Shown piece by piece: positions 19,566 through 27,191 of a DNA stretch of 64,000 bases. Every line of letters begins with the position of its first letter. Within the stretch, counting starts at the first letter, position 1. The stretch is from Promicromonospora iranensis (GTDB lineage Bacteria > Actinomycetota > Actinomycetes > Actinomycetales > Cellulomonadaceae): contig NZ_JAJQMN010000010.1 of NCBI RefSeq assembly GCF_028994775.1, forward strand, positions 186,656 to 250,655, written 5' to 3'. Under the pieces are notes generated by a model that saw only the letters and a program-made list of their open reading frames with translations, had not been told where the DNA came from and ran no database searches. The position numbers were made by a program, and so were the translations under genes.

Positions 19566-19627
19566 CTTCGAGGTCTAAGTTTCTCCGCTCTGAACCGTTT
19601 CAGAGCGAAGAAACCTTGACCTCGAAG
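19566..19627. repeat. Dispersed 62-bp palindrome, copy 1
   Basis: Arms 19566-19594 and 19599-19627 (29 nt each, three mismatches) surround a 4-nt loop. The left arm is nearly identical to that of the palindrome at 27090-27157 (shared words CTTCGAGGTCTAAG and TTTCTCCGC). It lies between etfA and the E1-like gene and may end the etf transcript. Confidence 0.7.
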
Positions 19628-19629
19628 GG

Positions 19630-20880
19630 GTGCCCTCAGACGTGCCCCCGGAGGCGGCACCCGGGGCGCCCGCTGGTTCGTCGACGTGGTGGAATGAGTG
19701 GATGGAGCAGCTCGAGTCCGACCGGGGTTCGCTGGCACCCGCGGAACGGCGCCGGGTCGCGCGGCACCTCCTGCTCGACGGGTTCGGCCTGGCCGCGCAG
19801 GAGCGCCTGGCCCGGTCCCGCGTCGTGGTGGTGGGCGCGGGCGGTCTCGGGTCGCCGGTGCTCCAGTACCTTGCCGCCGCGGGCGTCGGCACGCTCGGCA
19901 TCGTCGACGACGACGTCGTCGAGGCCTCCAACCTGCAGCGGCAGGTGCTGCACACGGTGGCCGACGTCGGGCGCGCCAAGACGGAGTCCGCCGCCGACGT
20001 GCTGCGCGGGCTGGCCCCCGACGTCGAGGTGATCGCGCATCGCGAGCGGCTGACCCGTGACAACGCCGCGGCGATCCTCGGCGGGTACCACCTGGTGGTC
20101 GACGGCTCGGACACTTATCAGACGCGCTACGCCGTGTCCGGGGCGGCGGCGAGCCTGGGCCTGCCCGTCGTCTGGGGAACGGTGCTGGGCTGGGACGGTC
20201 AGGTGAGCGTCTTCTGGTCGGCGGCACCCGAGGGGCGGGCGATCACCTACCCCGACGTCTTCGGTCCGCAGCCGCCCGAGGGGGAGTCGTGCGCGACGGT
20301 GGGCGTGCTGAGCCCGGCGTGCGGCGTCGTGGGCTCGACGATGGCGGTCGAGGCGGTCAAGGTCCTGACGGGTACCGGCGATCCGGCGCTGGGCCGACTG
20401 CTGGCCTACGACGCGCGCACCTCCGCGTGGGACACGATCGAGCTGGCGCCGCCGCCGTCCGCTACCGGACCGACCGCGGAGACCGGACCGACCGCGGAGG
20501 CCGCGCTGACCGCGGAGGCCGTGCGGGCCTCGCAGGTCGTCGAGGGGTCGGCGCTCGCGCCGCCCCCGGAGCCCGCTGCGGCCCCTCAGCAGGTGTCACC
20601 GGGGCCGGGGCCGGGTACCCCCGAGCCGAACCCGGGCGAGCTCGAGGCGTCCGGCATCCTGCTGCTCGACGTCGGGCTGCGCCCGGGCGCGGTACCCGGT
20701 GCGGTCTTCGCCCGGCTGGAGGACCTCGCGGCCGGTAACCTGCCGCCGGAGCTGCTCGACCACCCGGTCGACGGGCCGGTCGTCGTGGTGTGCGAGCGCG
20801 GTCTGCGGTCCCGCGGTGCGGAGCAGCTGCTGCGCGCCGAGGGGTGGCGCGACGTCACGAGCCGCGCGATCCTCGGCTGA
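19630..20880 (+). CDS. ThiF/MoeB-type E1-like adenylyltransferase with C-terminal rhodanese domain
   Basis: The protein is predicted to adenylate the C-terminus of a ubiquitin-like sulfur carrier (ThiS/MoaD type) and, through its rhodanese domain, help load sulfur. The E1-like fold spans about residues 35-265 with the ATP site VVVVGAGGLGSPVLQYLAAAG, DDDVVEASNLQRQ and DGSDTYQTRY. The cysteine equivalent to the ThiF thioester/persulfide Cys is kept (ESCATVGVL). Both CxxC zinc pairs of MoeB/ThiF are absent: the first is replaced by TYPDVFG. After an Ala/Pro linker, a short rhodanese domain (about 335-416) ends with the loop CERGLRSR. The start is uncertain: GTG 19630, GTG 19642 (AAGGGG 11 nt upstream) or ATG 19702. 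No sulfur-carrier gene is adjacent. Confidence 0.8.
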   Translation: MPSDVPPEAAPGAPAGSSTWWNEWMEQLESDRGSLAPAERRRVARHLLLDGFGLAAQERLARSRVVVVGAGGLGSPVLQYLAAAGVGTLGIVDDDVVEASNLQRQVLHTVADVGRAKTESAADVLRGLAPDVEVIAHRERLTRDNAAAILGGYHLVVDGSDTYQTRYAVSGAAASLGLPVVWGTVLGWDGQVSVFWSAAPEGRAITYPDVFGPQPPEGESCATVGVLSPACGVVGSTMAVEAVKVLTGTGDPALGRLLAYDARTSAWDTIELAPPPSATGPTAETGPTAEAALTAEAVRASQVVEGSALAPPPEPAAAPQQVSPGPGPGTPEPNPGELEASGILLLDVGLRPGAVPGAVFARLEDLAAGNLPPELLDHPVDGPVVVVCERGLRSRGAEQLLRAEGWRDVTSRAILG

Positions 20881-21006
20881 GGAGCACTGACCCACTTCCT
20901 GGACACGTCCCGTTCATCTGGACGTACCGGACCTGACGCAGGCGAGACACCGCCTGCTTCTAGGTTGACGACGACCTACCCCCCAGCTCGGACCGGAGAA
21001 CCTCCG

Positions 21007-23205
21007 ATGACGATCGCCCCCGAACACCGCTCGCTGCTCACGGTGCACACGCACGCGCGCGGCAAGCGCAGCCCCGTCACGTGCCGTCTCAAGTGCAACG
21101 ACGCGTGCCTGCACCCCGCCCCCAACGAGAGCGCCAACGAGTACTTCAAGGACGTCGTGAGCTCGGTGCTGTCGCGCCGCGCGATGCTCGGCACGCTCGC
21201 GGTCGCCGCCGGCGCCGTGGTGATCGGGGCGCAGGGCGTCGACAACGCGCCGTCCGCCACCGCCGCGCCCCTGCCCGAGGGACGCTTCCCCGGCCACGGC
21301 GGCGGCCGCGGCCTGGCCTTCGGTGCGATCGACCCGCAGCCCGTCGACGTCGACGCGCTCGTGGTGCCCGAGGGCTACACCTGGGACCCGATCATCCGCT
21401 GGGGCGACCCGATCCTCCCGGGCGCACGTACTTTCGACCCGAACAACCAGTCGCCGGAGCAGGCGGCCAAGCAGTTCGGCTACAACTGCGACTACCTCGA
21501 CATCCTGCCGTTCGACGTCGGCGACGAGCGGCGCGGCACCCGCGGCCTCCTGGTCTCGAACCTCGAGTACACCAACCCGGCGATCATGTTCCCGCCCACG
21601 GCGAAGTACTGGGAGACCGACGCCGCCGGGAACGTCACGGGCACGAAGAACGCCTACGCCCGTGCGATCGAGCGCGCTGCGCACGGCATGGCCGTCGTCG
21701 AGGTCCGCCGCAAGGCGCCGGGCAAGCCCTGGTCGTACCAGCGGATCAGCCCGTTCAACCGCCGTATCCACATGGACACGGAGTTCGTCATCGACGGCCC
21801 CGCGGCTGGCACCGACCTGCTCAAGACGTCCGCGGACCCGACCGGCACCCGCGTGCTCGGCACGATGAACAACTGCGCGGGCGGCACCACCCCGTGGGGC
21901 ACCGTCCTGTCGGGCGAGGAGAACTTCAACGGCTACTTCAAGGCCGCAGGCGCCAACCCCGCCGCCGACGCCCGCTACGGCATCGGCAGCTCGACCAGCT
22001 ACGGCTGGGAGGCCGACGACCCGCGCTTCGGTGGCGGCGCCGGGTTCGAGAACGAGTCCAACCGCTTCGGCTGGATCGTCGAGCTCGACCCGCACGACCC
22101 GTCCGCGCCGCCCGTGAAGCACACCGCCCTGGGCCGCTTCAAGCACGAGGGCGCCAACGTCACGCTGTCCCGCAAGGGCCACGCCGTCGCGTACATGGGT
22201 GACGACCAGGCGTTCGACTACGTCTACAAGTTCGTCTCCAAGGACCGCGTGGCCAAGGGCAGCTCGCGCTGGGCCCGCGCCCACAACAAGACCCTGCTCT
22301 CGGAGGGCGACCTCTACGTCGCCAAGTTCACCGGCGACTCGCCGGCCGCCGAGATCGACGGTTCCGGCGCGCTCCCCTCCGACGGCGCCTTCGACGGCTC
22401 AGGCGAGTGGCTGCCACTGGTCGTGGACGGCCGCAGCAAGGTGGCGGGCATGTCCGTCGAGGAGGTGCTCGTCTACACCCGGATGGCCGCGGACAAGGTC
22501 GGCGCCACCAAGATGGACCGTCCCGAGGACGTCGAGATCAGCCCGGTCACGGGCCGCATCTACGTGGCGTGCACCAACAACTCGGGCCGCACCCCGGGCA
22601 ACGCCAACGAGGGTGCCACGGAGATGAACCCGCGCGACCGCAAGGTCCAGAACGGCGCCACCATCAACGGCAACCGGGACGGGCACGTCGTCGAGATCAT
22701 CCCCTCGGGTGACCAGACCTCCACCCGCTTCACGTGGAACCTGCTGCTCGTCGCCGGTGACCCCGCCGTCGAGGGCACGTACTTCGCGGGCTACCCCAAG
22801 GACCGGGTCTCGCCGATCTCCTGCCCGGACAACCTCGCGTTCGACGCCGAGGGCAACCTCTGGATCTCGACCGACGGCCAGCCGAGCTCCAGCGGCATCG
22901 CCAAGTGCGACGGACTGTTCAAGGTGCCGGTCGTGGGCCGTGAGCGTGGCCACGTGCAGCAGTTCCTCTCGGTGCCCGCCGGCGCCGAGACCTGCGGCCC
23001 GATCATCGACTCGCGTGACGGCATGGTCTACGTCAACGTGCAGCACCCGGGTGAGGACGGCACGTTCGCCGCACCGCAGTCCTTCTTCCCGGACTACGTG
23101 GCCGAGGGCGTCCGCCCCGAGGCCGGCGACTTCCGGGGACCGCGCCCCACGGTCGTGCAGGTCTACCGCGGCAAGGGCAACGGCAAGGGCGGCTCCGGCC
23201 GCTGA
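21007..23205 (+). CDS. PhoX-family alkaline phosphatase, Tat-exported
   Basis: This 732-residue protein resembles PhoX (DUF839), a secreted Ca/Fe-dependent phosphatase that releases phosphate from organic esters. The N-terminus shows the family stretch VTCRLKCNDACLHPAPNES and then SRRAMLGTLAVAAGAVVIG, a Tat-type leader placed about 50 residues in, as in many actinobacterial PhoX proteins. The propeller body contains YNCDYLDI, MNNCAGGTTPWGT, LSGEENFNGY, RPEDVEISP and a C-terminal CPDNLAFDAEGNLWI. ATG 21007 is supported by GGAG eight bases upstream; an earlier ATG at 20965 lacks such a site. A GTTCATC word at 20912-20918 resembles half of an actinobacterial PHO box, so phosphate control is plausible but weakly supported. 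Confidence 0.88.
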   Translation: MTIAPEHRSLLTVHTHARGKRSPVTCRLKCNDACLHPAPNESANEYFKDVVSSVLSRRAMLGTLAVAAGAVVIGAQGVDNAPSATAAPLPEGRFPGHGGGRGLAFGAIDPQPVDVDALVVPEGYTWDPIIRWGDPILPGARTFDPNNQSPEQAAKQFGYNCDYLDILPFDVGDERRGTRGLLVSNLEYTNPAIMFPPTAKYWETDAAGNVTGTKNAYARAIERAAHGMAVVEVRRKAPGKPWSYQRISPFNRRIHMDTEFVIDGPAAGTDLLKTSADPTGTRVLGTMNNCAGGTTPWGTVLSGEENFNGYFKAAGANPAADARYGIGSSTSYGWEADDPRFGGGAGFENESNRFGWIVELDPHDPSAPPVKHTALGRFKHEGANVTLSRKGHAVAYMGDDQAFDYVYKFVSKDRVAKGSSRWARAHNKTLLSEGDLYVAKFTGDSPAAEIDGSGALPSDGAFDGSGEWLPLVVDGRSKVAGMSVEEVLVYTRMAADKVGATKMDRPEDVEISPVTGRIYVACTNNSGRTPGNANEGATEMNPRDRKVQNGATINGNRDGHVVEIIPSGDQTSTRFTWNLLLVAGDPAVEGTYFAGYPKDRVSPISCPDNLAFDAEGNLWISTDGQPSSSGIAKCDGLFKVPVVGRERGHVQQFLSVPAGAETCGPIIDSRDGMVYVNVQHPGEDGTFAAPQSFFPDYVAEGVRPEAGDFRGPRPTVVQVYRGKGNGKGGSGR

Positions 23206-23219
23206 TCCGCACCATCCGG

Positions 23220-23289
23220 CGCCGCTGGTCGTGCCCGCCGGGTCCCGAGCTTGTCGGAGCTCGGGGCCCGGCGGGCACGACCAGCGGCG
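23220..23289. terminator. 32-bp near-perfect palindrome after the PhoX gene
   Basis: Arms 23220-23251 and 23258-23289 pair with a single G-U type difference and a 6-nt loop, starting 15 nt after the stop codon. There is no T-run; a U-tract-less terminator is the simplest reading. Confidence 0.65.
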
Positions 23290-23375
23290 TACGCGTGCCG
23301 TCCCGGGGTAAGGCACGCCTGGCATCACGTCACACCGTGGGATGCGATCAGGGCTCCGTGACGTTCGTAGACTTG

Positions 23376-24659
23376 ATGACCGTGACGACCCCGCCTCCCG
23401 ATCCCGCACGCACGCCCCTGACGGCGAGCGGCGCGCACGGCCAACCGCCGCGCGAGCCGGACGGCGCGTACCTCGATCACGCCGCGACCACGCCCATGTC
23501 GGCCGCGGCGCTCGCGGCGTTCGTGGCCGAGGCGCAGCGCACCGGCAACGCGTCGTCGCTGCACTCCGCGGGCCGCACGGCACGGCGCGCCGTCGAGGAG
23601 GCACGCGAGACGCTCGCGAAATCCCTGGGCGCACGGCCGAGCGAGGTCATCTTCACGGCGGGCGGCACCGAGTCGGACAACCTGGCGATCAAGGGCATCT
23701 TCTGGGGACGCCGCGCGCAGGACACCCGCCGCTGCCGCATCCTCGTCTCCGCGGTGGAGCACCACGCGGTGCTCGACCCCGCCTTCTGGCTGGCCGGCCA
23801 CGCGGGCGCCGAGATAGTGCTCCTGCCCGTCGACGGCGAGGGCCGGCTCGACCTCGACGCCCTGCGCGCCGAGCTCGCCGCCCATGCCGACGAGACCGCG
23901 CTGATCAGCGTCATGTGGGCCAACAACGAGGTCGGCACGCTGCAGCCGATCCGCGACGTGGTGCGCGCCGCGCGCCCGTACGGCATCCCCGTGCACACCG
24001 ACGCCGTACAGGCAGTGGGCCAGGTGGACGTCGACTTCACGGGTTCCGGCGTCGACGCCATGACCGTCAGCGGCCACAAGCTGGGCGGCCCCGTGGGTGT
24101 CGGCGCCCTGCTCGCGCGGCGCGACCTCGCGCTCGACGCGGTGCTGCACGGCGGCGGCCAGGAGCGCGGCGTGCGCTCCGGGACGCTCGACACCGCCTCG
24201 ATCGCCGCCTTCGGCGTCGCCGCACGCCACGCCGTCGAGTGCCTGCCGCAGCGCGCCGCCCGCCTGGCCGCCCTGCGTGACGACCTCGTCACCCGCGTAC
24301 GCGTCGCCGCACCGTCGGCGGTGCTGCGCGGCCCCGATCCGGGATCGGGCGACCGGCTGCCCGGCAACGCGCACTTCACCTTCCCCGGTGCCGAGGGCGA
24401 CTCCCTGCTGTACCTGCTCGACTCCGCAGGGGTGCAGGCCTCCACCGGCTCGGCCTGCCAGGCTGGCGTGCCCCAGCCGTCGCACGTGCTGCTCGCCATG
24501 GGCGTTCCCGAGGCCGAGGCCCGCGGCGCCCTGCGCTTCACGCTCGGGGCCACCTCCACGGAGTCCGACGTCGACCGGCTCGTCGCCGCGCTGCCCCAGG
24601 TGGTGGCCAGGGCGCAGGCCGCGGGTCTCGTGTCCGGCCGTGCGATCGGAGGTATGTGA
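23376..24659 (+). CDS. Cysteine desulfurase (IscS/NifS-like)
   Basis: The PLP enzyme takes sulfur from cysteine as a protein persulfide. The 427-residue sequence begins its core at [11 protein letters not shown] (about residue 31). It has [15 protein letters not shown], the PLP-binding lysine in [14 protein letters not shown] (about 234) and the catalytic cysteine loop STGSACQAG (about 360). The immediately following, overlapping mnmA gene implies that the sulfur is mainly for tRNA 2-thiouridine, as in the iscS-trmU pair of mycobacteria. ATG 23376 is the likely start; GTG 23382 is also possible and lies eight bases after a TAGACT box. An in-frame start further upstream (23295) would place 27 unconserved residues in front. 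Confidence 0.92.
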   Translation: MTVTTPPPDPARTPLTASGAHGQPPREPDGAYLDHAATTPMSAAALAAFVAEAQRTGNASSLHSAGRTARRAVEEARETLAKSLGARPSEVIFTAGGTESDNLAIKGIFWGRRAQDTRRCRILVSAVEHHAVLDPAFWLAGHAGAEIVLLPVDGEGRLDLDALRAELAAHADETALISVMWANNEVGTLQPIRDVVRAARPYGIPVHTDAVQAVGQVDVDFTGSGVDAMTVSGHKLGGPVGVGALLARRDLALDAVLHGGGQERGVRSGTLDTASIAAFGVAARHAVECLPQRAARLAALRDDLVTRVRVAAPSAVLRGPDPGSGDRLPGNAHFTFPGAEGDSLLYLLDSAGVQASTGSACQAGVPQPSHVLLAMGVPEAEARGALRFTLGATSTESDVDRLVAALPQVVARAQAAGLVSGRAIGGM

Positions 24660-25936
24660 TGCGGGTGCTCGCAGCCATGTCGGGTGGCGTGGACTCCGCG
24701 GTCGCCGCGGCGCTCGCGGTCGAGGCGGGGCATGACGTCGTGGGCGTGCACATGGCGCTCTCCCGGAACCGGGACCAGTTCCGCACGGGGTCCCGCGGCT
24801 GCTGCTCCATCGAGGACGCCGGTGACGCCCGCCGCGCGGCCGACGTGCTCGGCATCCCGTACTACGTGTGGGACCTGTCCGAGCGGTTCGAGGACACGGT
24901 CGTGGCCGACTTCCTGTCGGAGTACGAGGCCGGCCGCACCCCCAACCCGTGCGTGCGCTGCAACGAGCACATCAAGTTCGAGGCCCTCCTGGACAAGGCG
25001 ACGGCCCTCGGGTTCGACGCGGTCGCGACGGGCCACTACGCGCAGATCGTGACCCGTGAGGTCGCGCTGCGCGACGGCGGCCGGCGCAGCGTGCGCGAGC
25101 TGCACCGCTCGCCGAACGACGCCAAGGACCAGTCGTACGTGCTCGCGGTCGCCGGTCCGGAGCGGCTCGCGCGCGCGATGTTCCCGTTGGGCGGGTTTGC
25201 GTCGAAGGACGAGGTGCGGGCCGAGGCGGCGCGGCGCGGGCTGTCGGTCTCCGCCAAGCCCGACTCCTACGACATCTGCTTCGTGGCCGACGGCGACACC
25301 CGTGGGTTCCTGCAGTCCCGCCTGGGTTCCCGGCCCGGCGCCGTGGTCGACACCGACGGCGAGGTGGTGGGCGAGCACGACGGCGCCTACGCGTTCACGG
25401 TGGGGCAGCGCAAGGGGCTCGGGCTCGGGAGACCGGCCGCCGATGGCAAGGCGCGGTACGTTGTCGACGTGCAGCCCACCACGAACACGGTGGTGGTGGG
25501 CCCCGCCGAGCTGCTGAGCGTCGACCGGATCGCGGGGGAGAAGGCCCTGTGGTTCGACGGCGTGCTACCCGCTCCGGTGGTCGAGCCCGTCGAGACCACC
25601 GACGTCGTCCCCGACCCGGACGGCTGGTTCGACGCGGAGGTGCAGGTCCGCGCGCACGGCGCGCCCGTCCCGGCACGGGTGCGGTCGATCGCCCGGGCCG
25701 GAGACGCGTATGGTGACGGCGTACCGGAAGGTGAGCGGCCGGCGTCGTCCGCGGCCGGGGCGGACTCGTCCGCACCCGCCATGGAGATCGAGCTGACCGG
25801 CGCACCTCTGCGCGGCGTCGCGCCGGGCCAGTCGGTGGTGGTGTACCGCGGTACACGGGTACTGGGTCAAGCGACGGTCTCCCGAGCCTGGCGAGCACCT
25901 GCGCCGGCTGCCACGGCCATGGACCGAGCTCGCTGA
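24659..25936 (+). CDS. mnmA: tRNA-specific 2-thiouridylase MnmA
   Basis: MnmA activates and thiolates U34 of Lys, Glu and Gln tRNAs using sulfur from the desulfurase encoded just upstream. The 425-residue protein has the ATP PP-loop [16 protein letters not shown] (residues 4-19), the first catalytic cysteine in [13 protein letters not shown] (about 99) and the second in [11 protein letters not shown] (about 201). GATGHYA-type and [12 protein letters not shown] motifs also mark the family. ATG 24659 overlaps the desulfurase stop and has GGAGG six bases before it. The C-terminal barrel is longer than usual because of Ala/Ser/Pro inserts, one of which (VVEPVETT) is encoded by a palindromic word at 25576-25600. 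Confidence 0.95.
   Translation: MRVLAAMSGGVDSAVAAALAVEAGHDVVGVHMALSRNRDQFRTGSRGCCSIEDAGDARRAADVLGIPYYVWDLSERFEDTVVADFLSEYEAGRTPNPCVRCNEHIKFEALLDKATALGFDAVATGHYAQIVTREVALRDGGRRSVRELHRSPNDAKDQSYVLAVAGPERLARAMFPLGGFASKDEVRAEAARRGLSVSAKPDSYDICFVADGDTRGFLQSRLGSRPGAVVDTDGEVVGEHDGAYAFTVGQRKGLGLGRPAADGKARYVVDVQPTTNTVVVGPAELLSVDRIAGEKALWFDGVLPAPVVEPVETTDVVPDPDGWFDAEVQVRAHGAPVPARVRSIARAGDAYGDGVPEGERPASSAAGADSSAPAMEIELTGAPLRGVAPGQSVVVYRGTRVLGQATVSRAWRAPAPAATAMDRAR
25576..25600. repeat. Palindromic word inside mnmA
   Basis: GGTGGTC (25576-25582) and GACCACC (25594-25600) flank GAGCCCGTCGA; it encodes VVEPVETT in frame in the C-terminal part of MnmA. Words of the GTCGAG...CTCGAC/GAGACC type also make up intergenic hairpins in this window. 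Confidence 0.45.
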
Positions 25937-26029
25937 CCTCGGTCCGTCGGGACCGGTCGAACGGCTGACCGGTCTCGTCCCGGTGATGCGTGGGACGCCG
26001 CAGGACCGACATCTGAACAAGGAGAGCTG

Positions 26030-27067
26030 ATGACCGCTGTGACCGGACACGGGCCGTGGCCCGGAGGCGAGCGCGACGTGCTCGAGGCGCAGCAGACCGC
26101 GTTGGACGAGCTCGCGGAGCTGCCCACGGGCGTCGACGCGATCCCGTTCCTGACGCAGCTGGAACAGCGTGGTCCCGGCGCGGACCCCCTCGGGCGGACG
26201 GCGGTGCGGCTCGCCGAGATGCCCGTCGAGCTGGGTCCGCACGGCTGGAAGCTCACCGAGCGGCCGGGCATCGACACGCGGCGGGGCGAGACGTTCTGGC
26301 GCGAGGACCTCGAGGCCCTCGCCATCGCGGCTCACGGCCACACGGGACCGCTCACCGTGGAGATGCTGGGGCCGTGGACGCTGGCGGCCCAGCTGTGGTC
26401 CGCACGCGGGGACCGCGTCCTGGCCGACACCGGCGCCCGGGCGGACCTCGGCCTCGCGCTCGCCGGGAGCCTGCGGACGCTCGTGGCCGACCTCGTGGCC
26501 CAGGTACCCGGCGCCGAGGTCACCATCCAGCTCGCGGAGCCGTTGCTCGGTCAGGTGCACGCGGGCGTGCTGCCGACGTTCTCCGGGTTCTCCCGGCTGC
26601 GGGCGGTGGCCGGGCCCGAGATCGTGGAAGGGCTCGAGCCCGTGCTCACAGCGGTGCGCGACGCCGGCGCCCGCTCCGTCGTCCACCTCGGCAGCACCTG
26701 GGTCGGGGTGCCGCCCGTGGTGCTCGCCGGTGCCGACGCGCTGGGCCTCGACCTGGCCGACGTCGGGCCCGGCGGCTGGAACGAACGGGCCTGGGAGCTG
26801 GTGGCTCGTGCCATGGAGCGGGGCACCGGGCTCTGGGCGGGGCTGCCGCCGGCACAGGTCTCGCAGTGTGCGGGACCGGCGCTCGGCGAGCTGGCCGACA
26901 TCGTCGCCGTCCCGTGGCGGCGGATCGGCCTGCCCGCCGCGAAGCTCACCGAGGTGACCCTCCTGGCCGCGTCCCGCAAGTCGCTCGCCTCGACGGACGC
27001 ACACCGCGCGGAGCTGGCCAACCTGGGCCGGGTGGCGGAGTCCCTGTCGGAACGCGCGGAGGCCTGA
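26030..27067 (+). CDS. MetE-like protein (cobalamin-independent methionine synthase C-terminal fold)
   Basis: The 345-residue protein has the TIM-barrel fold of the C-terminal, catalytic half of MetE but lacks the N-terminal half. Visible family features are PFLTQLEQRGPGADPLGRTA (about residues 37-56), the strand LTVEMLGPWTLAAQLW, QLAEPLLGQV (metal/homocysteine region) and SVVHLGSTWVGVPPV. The expected zinc-ligand pattern of true MetE is not obvious, so methyl transfer to homocysteine is unproven. A homologous gene stands between trmU and ligA in mycobacteria, matching the gene order here. ATG 26030 has AAGGAGA about five bases upstream and begins 93 nt after mnmA. Confidence 0.78.
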   Translation: MTAVTGHGPWPGGERDVLEAQQTALDELAELPTGVDAIPFLTQLEQRGPGADPLGRTAVRLAEMPVELGPHGWKLTERPGIDTRRGETFWREDLEALAIAAHGHTGPLTVEMLGPWTLAAQLWSARGDRVLADTGARADLGLALAGSLRTLVADLVAQVPGAEVTIQLAEPLLGQVHAGVLPTFSGFSRLRAVAGPEIVEGLEPVLTAVRDAGARSVVHLGSTWVGVPPVVLAGADALGLDLADVGPGGWNERAWELVARAMERGTGLWAGLPPAQVSQCAGPALGELADIVAVPWRRIGLPAAKLTEVTLLAASRKSLASTDAHRAELANLGRVAESLSERAEA

Positions 27068-27089
27068 CCCCCGCCCCCTTCGAGGCCAT

Positions 27090-27157
27090 CCCCTTCGAGG
27101 TCTAAGTTTCTCCGCCCTGAATCGCTTCAGAAGGGAGCAACTTAGACCTCGAAGGGG
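27090..27157. repeat. Dispersed palindrome, copy 2
   Basis: Outer arms 27090-27106 and 27141-27157 match perfectly over 17 bp; the inner part pairs partly. The left arm shares the words CTTCGAGGTCTAAG and TTTCTCCGC with the palindrome at 19566-19627. It sits between two converging genes (MetE-like and prolyl oligopeptidase) and could terminate both. Confidence 0.7.
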
Positions 27158-27191
27158 GACGACGGCGCCGGGTGTGAGCGCGGCCTCGGCG

